From Glycomyces artemisiae (GTDB lineage: Bacteria; Actinomycetota; Actinomycetes; Mycobacteriales; Micromonosporaceae): a DNA stretch of 64,000 bases. Under the pieces are notes generated by a model that ran no database searches, was not told the DNA's origin, and worked only from the letters and a program-made list of their open reading frames with translations. The stretch is from assembly GCF_003002955.1 (NCBI RefSeq), contig NZ_PVTJ01000005.1, forward strand, positions 186,001-250,000, in the 5' to 3' direction. A program made the translations under genes and the position numbers. Of this stretch, positions 1 through 8,442 are shown one piece after another (position 1 is the stretch's first letter; every line of letters starts with the position of its first letter).

Positions 1-1014
1 GAGCTCGAAACCCAGGGCGTGGTCGCCTCCGCGAAGGCGTTCCTCAACGCCTCCGAGGACGACGGCGACTCCGGCACCACCATCCAGGCGGGCTCCTACG
101 CCATGGAGGAGGAGATGTCCGCGGCCTCCGCGCTGGCGTTCATGACCGATCCGGCGAACCTCACGATGGACCACGTCGTCATCCCCGAAGGCAAGCGGTC
201 CTTCGAGATCTACGAGATCCTCTCCTCCTACACCGGCGTCCCGATCGCGGACTTCGAGGCCGCCGCGCAGGACCCCGAGGCGCTCGGCGTCGACCCGATC
301 TGGTTCGAGGGTTTCTCGGACCGGCAGGTGAAGTCCGTGGAGGGCTTCCTGTTCCCGTCGGCGTACGAGTTCGACGAGACCTGGACCGCGGAGGCCATGC
401 TCACGGAGATGGTCAAGCGGTTCAACGAGACCATCGACGAGATCGGCTTCCTCGACAAGCTCTCCTCGATCCAGGACCCGGACCCCGACTACGACCCGAG
501 CGCGATGGAGAACCAGACGTTCTACCCGCCCACGAACGGCGAGTTCAAGATCTACCCGTGGATGGCGCTCCAAGTCGCCTCGATCGTCCAGTCCGAGTCC
601 GGCATCGCCACCGACGACCCGAAGATCGCCCAGGTCATGTACAACAAGATGTACCTGAACCCGTACGACCACGAGCAGACGAACTGCAACTGCTTCGAGT
701 CCGAGGCGATCTGGAACTACGGGCGCCTGCTCAACGGCGACGACGCGATCACCTCCGGCGAGGACATCGACTGGGGCTCGGTCATGCGCGACCCCGACAA
801 CCCGTGGTCCCCCTCGGCCCCCGAGCACGCCGGGTACCTGCCGAGCGCGATCTCCAACCCCGGTGCCGCGGCGCTGGAGTCGGCGGTGGCCCCGGAGGCG
901 GGCGACTGGCTGTTCTTCGTGACCGCCTACGAGGACGGCTCCGCGCTGTTCGCGGCGACCTACGAGGAGCACCAGGCGAACATCGAGATCGCCGAGGAGA
1001 ACGGCATCCAATGA
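1..1014 (+). CDS. mltG: Endolytic murein transglycosylase MltG (YceG-like), 5'-truncated by the window edge
   Basis: Membrane-anchored lytic transglycosylase that cuts nascent peptidoglycan strands and so sets glycan chain length. The reading frame is open from base 1 and the visible part has 337 codons. The N-terminal anchor and the LysM-like part lie outside the window. The YceG domain is recognisable from the segment VASIVQSESG, about codon 190-200, whose glutamate corresponds to the catalytic Glu of the family, and from the closing region SAISNPGAAALESA near the C-terminus. A GTG at base 19 is in frame but is not a credible start, because the family sequence (ELETQGVVASAKAF) already runs upstream of it. 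The stop overlaps the aroE start as ATGA, the usual actinobacterial mltG-aroE arrangement. Confidence 0.93.
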   Translation, partial: ELETQGVVASAKAFLNASEDDGDSGTTIQAGSYAMEEEMSAASALAFMTDPANLTMDHVVIPEGKRSFEIYEILSSYTGVPIADFEAAAQDPEALGVDPIWFEGFSDRQVKSVEGFLFPSAYEFDETWTAEAMLTEMVKRFNETIDEIGFLDKLSSIQDPDPDYDPSAMENQTFYPPTNGEFKIYPWMALQVASIVQSESGIATDDPKIAQVMYNKMYLNPYDHEQTNCNCFESEAIWNYGRLLNGDDAITSGEDIDWGSVMRDPDNPWSPSAPEHAGYLPSAISNPGAAALESAVAPEAGDWLFFVTAYEDGSALFAATYEEHQANIEIAEENGIQ

Positions 1015-1829
1015 TGAAGGCCGCCGTCCTCGGCAAGCCCATCGGGCACTCGCTCTCGCCGGTCATCCACAACGCGGGCTTCGCCGCGGCGGGGCTCGCC
1101 GACTGGACGTACACGCGCCACGAGTGCGACGAGTCCGGTCTCGCCGCGTTCGTCGACGGCCTCGACGAGTCGTGGGCGGGCCTCTCGCTCACCATGCCGC
1201 TCAAGGAGGTCGCGCTCGACGTCGCCACGGAGGCCACTCCGGTCGCCGAGGCGATCGGCGCCGCGAACACGCTCGTCCTGCGCGGCGGACGCCGCCTCGC
1301 CGACAACACCGACGCGCCCGGCATGGTCGACGCGCTCGCGGAGATCGGCATGAAGGAGGCCGAGGAGGTCGCCGTGCTCGGCGCGGGCGGGTCCGCGCGC
1401 GGCGCGCTCGCGGCCGCGCAGCAGCTCGGAGCGTCGTCGGTCACGGTGTACGCGCGCCGCCGGGAGGCCGTGCGCGAGCTCGAACCGGTCGCCTCGCGCC
1501 TGGGGCTACGCTTGAAGGCCGCCGACTGGGAGGACGCCGCCCGGGCCGGGCGGGCCGACCTGGTCGTCGCCACGGTCCCGAAGGGGGTCACCGACGACCT
1601 CCGGCCCGACTGGTCCGCCGACGCCGTCCTGTTCGACATCCTGTACGACCCGTGGCCGACGCCGCTGGCCGCCGGGGCCGAGGCCGAGGGCGTGCGCGTC
1701 CTCGACGGGCTCGCGCTCCTGCTCGCGCAGGCGGTGCGTCAGTGGACCCAGTTCACGGGCGTCGCGGACGCCCCGGTGGCGGCGATGCGCCGCGCACTCT
1801 ACGACGCGGTCCCGTCCCGGACCGAGTGA
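1011..1829 (+). CDS. aroE: Shikimate dehydrogenase
   Basis: Reduces 3-dehydroshikimate to shikimate with NADPH, the fourth step of the chorismate (aromatic amino acid) pathway; cytosolic. The protein has 272 residues, normal for the family. Visible motifs in order: the substrate-binding PIGHSLSPVIHN at the N-terminus, the catalytic-lysine segment LTMPLKE near residue 65, NTDAPG near 95, and the NADP-binding glycine loop LGAGGSARGA near 123. The ATG at 1011 overlaps the mltG stop (TGA at 1012-1014), so the two genes are translationally coupled. A second ATG three bases on is an equally possible start. The longer frame upstream is a shadow of mltG. Confidence 0.95.
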   Translation: MMKAAVLGKPIGHSLSPVIHNAGFAAAGLADWTYTRHECDESGLAAFVDGLDESWAGLSLTMPLKEVALDVATEATPVAEAIGAANTLVLRGGRRLADNTDAPGMVDALAEIGMKEAEEVAVLGAGGSARGALAAAQQLGASSVTVYARRREAVRELEPVASRLGLRLKAADWEDAARAGRADLVVATVPKGVTDDLRPDWSADAVLFDILYDPWPTPLAAGAEAEGVRVLDGLALLLAQAVRQWTQFTGVADAPVAAMRRALYDAVPSRTE

Positions 1830-1839
1830 AGGACCGACG

Positions 1840-2247
1840 ATGCACGAAGATCACGTCTTCCTCTACGACGGCGACTGCGCGTTCTGCACCACGTCGGCGA
1901 ACTTCCTGGAGAAGCACGTGCGCACGACCGCGCGCGTCGTCCCGTGGCAGTGGGCCGACCTGGTGGCGCTCGGCGTCACCCAGGAGGAGGCCGAGGCGGC
2001 CGTCATGTGGGTCGAGCTGAACTTCCAGCGCTCGGGCCCGGACGCGATCGCGGTGCTCCTGCGCCGCGCCCAGTGGTACTGGCGGCCCATCGGGTGGGCC
2101 CTGTCCCTCAAGCCCGTCTCGTGGATCGCCTGGCCCGTGTACCGGTTCATCGCGCGCAACCGGCACCGCCTGCCGGGCGGCACCGCCGCGTGCTCCCTGC
2201 CGCAGGCCGAGCGCGACCGCCTCCGCGGGCAGCAGAGCAGCGGCTGA
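1840..2247 (+). CDS. DCC-family (DUF393) thiol-disulfide oxidoreductase-like protein
   Basis: Small 135-residue protein with the DxDCxxC signature at the N-terminus (FLYDGDCAFCTTSANFLEK), which defines the DCC/DUF393 family of thioredoxin-like proteins. The biochemical role of the family is not established; a redox or thiol role is inferred from the CxxC. An AAGGA ribosome site overlaps the aroE stop, so the gene probably belongs to the mltG-aroE operon. DCC proteins are often encoded next to HTTM-domain membrane proteins, and two HTTM genes follow here. That link is known from the family; joint function is inference. Confidence 0.85.
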   Translation: MHEDHVFLYDGDCAFCTTSANFLEKHVRTTARVVPWQWADLVALGVTQEEAEAAVMWVELNFQRSGPDAIAVLLRRAQWYWRPIGWALSLKPVSWIAWPVYRFIARNRHRLPGGTAACSLPQAERDRLRGQQSSG

Positions 2248-2265
2248 CCGCCGACGAGGCCGTGC

Positions 2266-2271
2266 CATACT
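2266..2271 (+). promoter_or_regulatory. -10 element (CATACT), apparently leaderless
   Basis: CATACT lies exactly six bases before the ATG at 2278, with no Shine-Dalgarno between. This is the spacing expected for a transcript starting at the start codon. The same block (GTGCCATACT) precedes the paralogous gene at 3688. Confidence 0.5.
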
Positions 2272-2277
2272 TCCCCG

Positions 2278-2742
2278 ATGTCCGCTGACCGCACCGAACG
2301 CCCTTTGACGCGCGCCGGCCGGACCGTCCGGGTCGGCGCCGCCCTCGCGATGGTCCTGGCGCTCATGGCGACCTCCGTGTGGGGCGAGGACGACTTCTTC
2401 CCGTTCGCGCCCTTCAAGATGTACTCCCGCGCCCACGACACCGACGGCTGGGCCGACTCCACCAACGTGTTCCTGGAGAACGCCGAGGGCGAGCGGATCG
2501 CCATCAGCGACAACGACACCGGCTTCCGCCGGGCCGAGCTCGAAGGGCAGCTCACCCGCTTCCGCGAGGACCCGGACCTGCTCGCCTACATCGCCGAGGC
2601 GTACGAGGCCGCGCACCCCGACGAGCCCGAGATCGTCGCCGCCGAGATCATCACGAAACGGTACGAGCTGGTCGACGGCGCGCGCACCGGCGAGGAGACC
2701 GAAGAGGTCGTCGCCGCCTGGACCGAGGAGGGGACCGCGTGA
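2278..2742 (+). CDS. Small membrane-anchored protein paired with HTTM, copy 1; function unknown
   Basis: Unknown 154-residue protein. Residues about 15-35 form one hydrophobic segment (VGAALAMVLALMATSVWG), probably an uncleaved anchor or signal peptide, followed by the striking segment DDFFPFAPFKMYS. The rest is acidic and soluble, with repeated glutamates near the end. It is a clear paralogue of the gene at 3688: both share FFPFAPFKMYS, GFRRAELEGQ and the C-terminal KRYEL/RRYEL stretch. The stop overlaps the GTG of the following HTTM gene, so the two are co-translated. The arrangement of a small exported protein plus a membrane HTTM protein recalls SdpA/SdpB-type pairs, but I do not claim homology. 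Confidence 0.7.
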   Translation: MSADRTERPLTRAGRTVRVGAALAMVLALMATSVWGEDDFFPFAPFKMYSRAHDTDGWADSTNVFLENAEGERIAISDNDTGFRRAELEGQLTRFREDPDLLAYIAEAYEAAHPDEPEIVAAEIITKRYELVDGARTGEETEEVVAAWTEEGTA

Positions 2743-3644
2743 GCGTCCGCAGCGCCGTGAACGGCTTCTTCTTCGAGCCCGTGCCGCTGGGCCGGGTCGC
2801 CGCGATGCGGTTCCTCGCCGGGCTCTACGTGTGGATCGAGTGGTGGGCGTACATGCCCTTCATCTTCGGGCACCGCTTCGTCCCCGGCGAGCTGTACCAG
2901 CCGCTGTTCGTCGGCCGCGTGCTGCCGCTGCCCACCCCCACGTACTGGCTCGTCACCGGCACGCTCATCGTGATGCTCGCGGCGGCCGTCCCGATGATGT
3001 TCGGCTACCGGCCCAAGCTGTTCGGGTGGATCCTGTTCGCCGCGTACTTCGAGTGGATGGTCATCGCCAACTCCTACGGCAAAGTGGATCACGCCAGCTT
3101 CGGGTTCATGACTCTGCTCCTGGTGCTCTGCCTCATGCCGTCGCACGCGAAGTGGGGCGACCGGGAGCACCTCTCCGAGCGCGCCGGGTGGGGCTTCAAG
3201 CTCGTCCAGATCGCCGTGGTCCTCACGTACTTCCTGTCCGCGTGGGCGAAGTTCCGCTACGGCGGCTTCGACTGGGCCAACTCCGGGGTGTTCACGTGGG
3301 CGATCATCCGCCGCGGCACGGTCTTCTCGGACTGGATGCTCGACTTCCCGTGGCTGCTGCACGTCGCCCAGTGGGGCATGATCGCGTTCGAGCTGCTCAC
3401 CCCGGTCGTCCTGTTCGTGTACAAGTGGAAGCGGGTCCAGTACGCGATCGTCGCGTTCTTCTACTGCTTCCACCTCACCGTGTTCCTCGCGATCGGCATC
3501 AGCTTCCTGCCGCACCTGGTCGCCATGGCCTGCTTCCTGCCGCTGGAGCGCATCGACCCGAAGGCGATCCTCCGCCGCCTCAAGGACCGCCGCCGCGCCG
3601 AACCGCCGAAGGCCCGCGAGCCCGAACCCCAGTTCGACGCCTGA
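2739..3644 (+). CDS. HTTM-domain integral membrane protein, copy 1
   Basis: Polytopic membrane protein of 301 residues starting at the GTG that overlaps the previous stop (GTGA). Several hydrophobic helices are seen, such as LVTGTLIVMLAAAVPMMF and ILFAAYFEWMVIA, with conserved polar pieces WGDREHL, AWAKFRYGGFDW and FHLTVFLAIGISFLP. This layout fits the HTTM (horizontally transferred transmembrane) family, related to vitamin K-dependent gamma-carboxylases and to SdpB-like proteins. Its activity is unknown. It is about 70 percent identical by eye to the second copy at 4155, showing a tandem duplication of the two-gene unit. Confidence 0.75.
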   Translation: MSVRSAVNGFFFEPVPLGRVAAMRFLAGLYVWIEWWAYMPFIFGHRFVPGELYQPLFVGRVLPLPTPTYWLVTGTLIVMLAAAVPMMFGYRPKLFGWILFAAYFEWMVIANSYGKVDHASFGFMTLLLVLCLMPSHAKWGDREHLSERAGWGFKLVQIAVVLTYFLSAWAKFRYGGFDWANSGVFTWAIIRRGTVFSDWMLDFPWLLHVAQWGMIAFELLTPVVLFVYKWKRVQYAIVAFFYCFHLTVFLAIGISFLPHLVAMACFLPLERIDPKAILRRLKDRRRAEPPKAREPEPQFDA

Positions 3645-3675
3645 CGCGGGTCCGCCCCTCGTGGCGGGCCCGTGC

Positions 3676-3681
3676 CATACT
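3676..3681 (+). promoter_or_regulatory. -10 element (CATACT), apparently leaderless, duplicated copy
   Basis: CATACT ends six bases before the GTG at 3688, the same geometry as at 2266. The promoter was evidently duplicated with the gene pair. Confidence 0.5.
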
Positions 3682-3687
3682 CTTGCC

Positions 3688-4158
3688 GTGTCCCCTTACC
3701 TACCCCGTATCTCCAGGGTCCGGCCCAAGGGACGCGTCCTGCGCGTCTCGATCACCATGGTCGTCCTCGCGCTCGTCACCGCCACCACCTTCTGGGGCGG
3801 CGACGACTACTTCCCGTTCGCGCCCTTCAAGATGTACTCCGGCTCGATGTCGCTCGACGGCTGGGCCGGATCGACCCGCGTCGAGGCCGTGAACGAAGAG
3901 GGCGAGCGGTTCAAGCTCACCGAGGCCGTCACCGGGTTCCGCCGCGCCGAACTCGAAGGCCAGAAGAGCCGCTTCATCGAGGACCCCGCGCTCCTCGAAT
4001 ACATCGCGCAGGCGTACGAGAACGCCAACCCCGACAAGCCCGAGATCGTCACCGTCGAGATCATCGAGCGCCGCTACGAGCTCAAAGACGGCCACCAGAC
4101 CGGCGAGGTCCTCGAAGTCGTCGAGGCCGCCTACACCCGGGACGGAGCCGACGCGTGA
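3688..4158 (+). CDS. Small membrane-anchored protein paired with HTTM, copy 2; function unknown
   Basis: Paralogue of the gene at 2278, 156 residues from the chosen GTG. The start at 3688 was chosen over the in-frame GTG at 3661 because the preceding CATACT box and spacing match the ATG of copy 1. One hydrophobic segment (VLRVSITMVVLALVTATTFW) is followed by DDYFPFAPFKMYS and a soluble acidic part. The stop overlaps the next HTTM start as GTGA. No function can be assigned. The two copies differ mostly in the middle of the soluble part, so they may have diverged in partner or ligand. Confidence 0.7.
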   Translation: MSPYLPRISRVRPKGRVLRVSITMVVLALVTATTFWGGDDYFPFAPFKMYSGSMSLDGWAGSTRVEAVNEEGERFKLTEAVTGFRRAELEGQKSRFIEDPALLEYIAQAYENANPDKPEIVTVEIIERRYELKDGHQTGEVLEVVEAAYTRDGADA

Positions 4159-5105
4159 CCCAGCTCCCCTTGCAGCAGAAGGCCGTCGGCTGGTTCTTCC
4201 AGCCCGTCGCCCTCGGCCGCGTCGCCGCCATGCGGTTCCTCGCCGGCGCCTTCATCTGGGTCGACTGGTGGTGGTACATGCCGTGGATCCTCGGCCACCG
4301 CCACGTCCCCGGCGAGCTCTACCAGCCGCTGTTCATCGCCCGCGTCCTGCCGGTCTTCCCCGTCCCGAACTACTGGATCGTCGTCGGCACCCTCGTGGTC
4401 CTCCTCGCGGCCACCGTCCCCATGATGTTCGGCTGGCGGCCGCGCCTGTTCGGCTGGATCGTCGCCGCCGCGTACTTCGAGTGGATGATCATCGCGATGT
4501 CCTACGGGAAGGTCGACCACGGCAAGTTCGCGTTCCTGCTGCTCCTGTTCCTCCTGCCCACCATGCCGAAAGCGAAGTGGGGCGACCGGGAGCACCTCGC
4601 CGAGCACGTCGGCTGGGGCTTCAACCTCGTGCAGATCGGCGTCATCTGCACCTACTTCTTCGCCGCCTGGGCCAAGTTCCGCTACGGCGGCTTCGAATGG
4701 GTCAACTCCGCGACCATGACCTGGGCGATCATCCGCCGCGGCACCGAGTTCTCCACCTGGATGCTCGACTACCCGTGGATGCTCCGCGCCGTCCAGTGGG
4801 GCATGGTGAGCTTCGAGCTGCTGACGCCGATCATCATGTTCATTGCCGCCAAACGCCTCAAGTACGCGGCGGTCGCGTTCCTGTACTGCTTCCACGTCTC
4901 CGTGTACCTCGCCGTCGGCATCAGCTTCCTGCCCCATATGGTCGCCATGGCCTGCTTCCTGCCCCTGGAGCGCGTTTCGCCCCGTGACCTGGTTCGCAGA
5001 CTGAAGCGCGGGAAACGAGTTGAGGAAAGCGCTCCAATTTCCATACCGTTGAACAATGCCGATTCTCGAAGCCCGCAACCTCACGAAGACCTTCCGGCGA
5101 CCTGA
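4155..5105 (+). CDS. HTTM-domain integral membrane protein, copy 2
   Basis: Second HTTM protein, 316 residues, starting at the GTG overlapping the previous stop. It keeps the landmarks of copy 1: VPMMFGWRPRLFGW, AYFEWMIIAMSYGKVDH, WGDREHLAEH, AWAKFRYGGFEW and a C-terminal FHVSVYLAVGISFLP. Its soluble tail is longer than in copy 1, and its last 50 bases are read out of frame with the start of the following ABC ATPase gene, which is unusual for such a conserved reading frame. Activity unknown; see the cassette finding. Confidence 0.72.
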   Translation: MTQLPLQQKAVGWFFQPVALGRVAAMRFLAGAFIWVDWWWYMPWILGHRHVPGELYQPLFIARVLPVFPVPNYWIVVGTLVVLLAATVPMMFGWRPRLFGWIVAAAYFEWMIIAMSYGKVDHGKFAFLLLLFLLPTMPKAKWGDREHLAEHVGWGFNLVQIGVICTYFFAAWAKFRYGGFEWVNSATMTWAIIRRGTEFSTWMLDYPWMLRAVQWGMVSFELLTPIIMFIAAKRLKYAAVAFLYCFHVSVYLAVGISFLPHMVAMACFLPLERVSPRDLVRRLKRGKRVEESAPISIPLNNADSRSPQPHEDLPAT

Positions 5106-6054
5106 CAAGGCCTCCGGCTTCAAGGGCGCGGTCAAGCACCTCGCCCAGCGCAAGTACAAGAACTACACCGCGGTCGACGGCATCGACCTGTCGATCGAGC
5201 CGGGCGAATCGGTCGCGTACGTCGGACCCAACGGCGCGGGCAAGTCCACCACCGTCAAGCTCCTCACCGGTATCCTGCGCCCCTCCGAGGGCACCGTCCG
5301 GGTGATGGGCCGCGACCCGCACACCGAGCGCATCGCCAACGCGCACGACATCGGCGTGCTCTTCGGCCAGCGCACCCAGCTGTGGTGGGACCTGCCCGTC
5401 GAGGAGTCCCTGAAGCTCCTCAAGCACATGTACGGCGTCTCCGACGCGGACTACAAGGCCCGCATCGCGCGCTTCGACGAGCTGCTGGACCTCGGCGAGT
5501 TCATGCCCGCGCTGGCGCGCACGCTCTCACTGGGGCAGCGGATGCGCGCGGACCTGGCGTGCGCGCTCATCCACGCGCCCAAGATGGTCTACCTCGACGA
5601 GCCGACGATCGGCCTGGACATCTCCGTGAAGGACCGCCTGCGGGCGTTCCTGCGCGAGCTCGTGGACGACGGCACGACGCTGCTCCTGACGAGCCACGAC
5701 CTCGCCGACATCGAGGAGGTCTGCGAGCGGATCGTCGTCATCGACAAGGGCGCGGTCGCCTACGACGGCCCGATCACGCAGCTCAAGGCCCACTACATCA
5801 CCACCAAGGCCGTGAAGCTGTTCCTGGAGGAGGCCGCGGATGTGCCTGCGCTGGAACTGAAGTACCCGCAGTACGAGTGGGCCGCGGGCGAGGCCCCCAG
5901 CGAAGTCGTGGTGACCTACGAGTCCGCGCGCTTCACCACTGCGGAGGTCCTCGGCGGGCTCACCGCCGAACTCTCGCCGCGCGACCTGTCCCTCTCGGAA
6001 CCATCCATCGAGGACGTCATCCGCCGCCTCTACGCGGGAGAACTCACCAAGTGA
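5056..6054 (+). CDS. ABC-2 type exporter ATP-binding protein (COG4586-like)
   Basis: ATPase subunit of an uncharacterised ABC exporter, 332 residues. Walker A GPNGAGKST (about residue 58), signature LSLGQRMR (about 156), Walker B MVYLDEPTIGLD and the H-loop TSHD are all intact. About 100 residues follow the ATPase core, and the sequence ends in an EDVIRRLY segment typical of this subfamily. The ATG at 5056 lies inside the end of the preceding HTTM gene. CATACC eight bases upstream may serve as a -10 element for a leaderless message. The stop overlaps the first permease start (GTGA). Substrate cannot be told from sequence. Confidence 0.88.
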   Translation: MPILEARNLTKTFRRPDKASGFKGAVKHLAQRKYKNYTAVDGIDLSIEPGESVAYVGPNGAGKSTTVKLLTGILRPSEGTVRVMGRDPHTERIANAHDIGVLFGQRTQLWWDLPVEESLKLLKHMYGVSDADYKARIARFDELLDLGEFMPALARTLSLGQRMRADLACALIHAPKMVYLDEPTIGLDISVKDRLRAFLRELVDDGTTLLLTSHDLADIEEVCERIVVIDKGAVAYDGPITQLKAHYITTKAVKLFLEEAADVPALELKYPQYEWAAGEAPSEVVVTYESARFTTAEVLGGLTAELSPRDLSLSEPSIEDVIRRLYAGELTK

Positions 6055-6848
6055 GCAGTGCCTTCGCGGTCGACCGCGCGTTCGCGGTCATCGCGTTCAA
6101 GCGCCGCCTGGCCTACAAGACCCAGTGGCTCGTGGGCCTCGTCCTCGGCGGCGGCGCCATGCTCGTCTCGATGGCGATGTGGCGCGAGCTCCTCTCCGGC
6201 GGCGCGCTCTCGGGCTACGACTGGGACGCCATGCGCGCCTACGTCATCATCGGGTTCATCACCGCGACCATGGTCTTCGGCGCGGCCGACTGGCAGATCG
6301 CCGACCGCATCCTCGACGGCCACGTCGCGATCGACCTGACCAAGCCGGTGGACTTCCAGCGGGCCCGCGCGGCCGAGTACATCGGATCGATGTGCTCGAC
6401 GGTCCCCACCGTGGTCTTCGGCGTGGCCGGGGCCTGGCTGCTGTTCGACCCGCCCGGCCCCGTCTCCGTCACGGCCGGGATCCTCACCGCCGTCAGCCTC
6501 CTCCTGGTGTTCCCGCTCGCATTCGGCATCACGTACCTGACGGTCCTGGTGTGCTTCTGGACCAAGCGGTACCTGGGGGTCATGTGGCTGCGCGAGGCCC
6601 TCCTCGGCTTCTTCTCAGGGATGATGATCCCCTTGGCGTTCATGCCCTCCTGGCTCCAGGCCATCGCCTGGGCCCTGCCGTTCCCGCACTTCACGACCAC
6701 GCCGTCGGCGATCTACCTCGGCCACGTCGACACCGCCGGCGCCCTCGGGCTCCTCGCGGCGGAGGCGGCCTGGGCCGCCGGGATGTGGTTCGGGGCGCGG
6801 CTCATCTTCAACCAGGCGGTCAAGAAGGTGACGGTGCACGGTGGCTGA
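6051..6848 (+). CDS. ABC-2 exporter permease, type A, copy 1
   Basis: Integral membrane permease of 265 residues with about six hydrophobic segments, for example VGLVLGGGAMLVSMAMW and LLLVFPLAFGITYLTVLVCF. The cytoplasmic segment DGHVAIDLTKPVDFQRARAAEYIG is nearly repeated in the gene at 7654, which identifies the two as tandem paralogues. It starts at the GTG that overlaps the ATPase stop and ends overlapping the next permease by eight bases. The set resembles the COG4586/COG4587/COG3694 exporter family of unknown substrate. Confidence 0.82.
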   Translation: MSSAFAVDRAFAVIAFKRRLAYKTQWLVGLVLGGGAMLVSMAMWRELLSGGALSGYDWDAMRAYVIIGFITATMVFGAADWQIADRILDGHVAIDLTKPVDFQRARAAEYIGSMCSTVPTVVFGVAGAWLLFDPPGPVSVTAGILTAVSLLLVFPLAFGITYLTVLVCFWTKRYLGVMWLREALLGFFSGMMIPLAFMPSWLQAIAWALPFPHFTTTPSAIYLGHVDTAGALGLLAAEAAWAAGMWFGARLIFNQAVKKVTVHGG

Positions 6849-7650
6849 CACGACGACCCATCCGGTGCGCCACGCTGGCGGCGTCTACGGCCGCTCGATC
6901 GTCGCCCAGATCCGCGCCATCACCGAGTACCCGGCCGACTTCTGGGTCATGGCCTCGGCGGGCGTGATGTGGAACGTGCTCCAGTTCGCGTTCCTCACCG
7001 TCCTGTTCGCCGCCGTCCCCGACGTCGCGGGCTGGCGGTACCACGAGATGCTCATGCTCTCCGGGCTCCTCACCGTGGCCGCGGGCTCGACCGCGCTGCT
7101 GTGCGACGGCATCTGGAGCACCGGCACGTACGTCCTCAAGGGCGAGATCGACTACCGCATCACCCGCCCCGCGCCGGTCGTCGTCCAGGTCGCGAGCTCC
7201 CACATCGGCATGCAGGGCTTCGGCGAGGTCGCGTTCGGGCTCGTCATGGCCGTCTACGGGTGGATCGGCGCGGGCATGGGCCTCGCCGCCGTCCCTGCGG
7301 GCGTCCTCGGCCTGGCGTGCGCGATCGTCATCGAATGCGCGCTCATCACGATGCTGTGCGCGGTGAACTTCTGGATCAAGGGCACCAACTCGGTCTTCGC
7401 GTTCGTGATGCTCGACCTCCAGCACAACGCGATGACACTGCCGCTCGCGCTGTTCCCCGCCGCGGTGAAGCTCGTGACCATGTTCGTGCTGCCCGTCGCG
7501 TTCGTCAACTTCGTGCCCGTCGCGGTCCTTACCGGCCACCTCGGCCCCTGGTGGCTCGTCGGCCCGCCCCTGGCCGCCGCCGCGTCGGTCCTCGCGGCGG
7601 TCGGCGTGTACCGCCTCGGGCTGCGCTCCTACGACTCGTCTGGACACTGA
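6841..7650 (+). CDS. ABC-2 exporter permease, type B, copy 1
   Basis: Second permease type, 269 residues, starting at a GTG inside the end of the previous gene. Landmarks: AITEYPADFWVM near the N-terminus, LKGEIDYRITRPAPVVVQVASSH in the first cytoplasmic region, and a C-terminal GLRSYDSSGH. All of these recur in the gene at 8432. Around six membrane helices. Type A and type B permeases probably form a heterodimeric channel energised by the single ATPase at 5056. Substrate unknown. Confidence 0.8.
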   Translation: MADTTTHPVRHAGGVYGRSIVAQIRAITEYPADFWVMASAGVMWNVLQFAFLTVLFAAVPDVAGWRYHEMLMLSGLLTVAAGSTALLCDGIWSTGTYVLKGEIDYRITRPAPVVVQVASSHIGMQGFGEVAFGLVMAVYGWIGAGMGLAAVPAGVLGLACAIVIECALITMLCAVNFWIKGTNSVFAFVMLDLQHNAMTLPLALFPAAVKLVTMFVLPVAFVNFVPVAVLTGHLGPWWLVGPPLAAAASVLAAVGVYRLGLRSYDSSGH

Positions 7651-7653
7651 CAC

Positions 7654-8442
7654 ATGGCAAGCGTCGACGTCGCGCTCGCGACGATCTCCTTCAAGCGCAA
7701 GATCGCCTACAAGTCCACGTGGATCTTCTCGGTGGTCTTCGGCGGCTGGTCGCTCCTGGCCGGCCTCGCCGTGTGGAACCACCTCATCGGCGACGGCGAG
7801 ATGGGCGGCTACGACTGGCAGGCGATGAAGGCGTACCTCATCATCGGCTTCCTCACCTCGACCCTCGCGTGGGCCGGCTCCGACTGGGAGATGGCGAACC
7901 GCATCCTCGACGGACTCGTGGCCGTCGACCTGACGAAGCCGGTGGACTTCCAGCGCGCCCGCGCGGGGGAGTACATCGGCGGGATGCTCGCCTCGGTCCC
8001 CGCCGCGCTCATCGGCACCGCCGCCGCAGTCGTGCTGTTCCGGCCCGCCGGGCCCGTCTCGCCGCTCGCCGCGGCCCTGACGGCGGTGAGCCTCCTGCTC
8101 ATCTTCCCGCTCGCGTTCGGCATCTCGTACCTGTCGATCCTGACCTGCTTCGTGACACAGCGGTACCTGGGCATCCAGTGGGCCCGCGACACGATGCTCG
8201 CGTTCTTCTCGGGGATGATGGTGCCGCTCGCGCTCATGCCCGGGTGGCTCCAAGGGGTCGCCTGGTCCCTCCCGTTCGTCCACTTCACCACCACGCCCGC
8301 CTCGATCTACCTCGGCCGCGTCGGCACCGCGGGCGCGCTCGGGCTCCTCGCCGCCCAGGCGGCCTGGGCCGTCGGCCTGTGGGTCCTCGGCAGGCTCATC
8401 TGGTCCCAGCTCGTGAAGAAGGTGACCGTCCATGGCGGCTGA
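7654..8442 (+). CDS. ABC-2 exporter permease, type A, copy 2
   Basis: Paralogue of the permease at 6051, 262 residues, beginning three bases after the previous stop. It has the same LDGLVAVDLTKPVDFQRARAGEYIG segment and the same C-terminal LVKKVTVHGG as copy 1 (AVKKVTVHGG). Six hydrophobic segments. The conservation of order A-B-A-B shows that the pair, not the single gene, was duplicated. No second ATPase accompanies it, so both pairs presumably share the one at 5056. Confidence 0.82.
   Translation: MASVDVALATISFKRKIAYKSTWIFSVVFGGWSLLAGLAVWNHLIGDGEMGGYDWQAMKAYLIIGFLTSTLAWAGSDWEMANRILDGLVAVDLTKPVDFQRARAGEYIGGMLASVPAALIGTAAAVVLFRPAGPVSPLAAALTAVSLLLIFPLAFGISYLSILTCFVTQRYLGIQWARDTMLAFFSGMMVPLALMPGWLQGVAWSLPFVHFTTTPASIYLGRVGTAGALGLLAAQAAWAVGLWVLGRLIWSQLVKKVTVHGG

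Noticed and set aside
5042-5047. CATACC as a further leaderless promoter for the ABC ATPase
   Set aside because: Spacing to the ATG is eight bases and the last base of the box is C, unlike the five uniform cases; mentioned only as a possibility.
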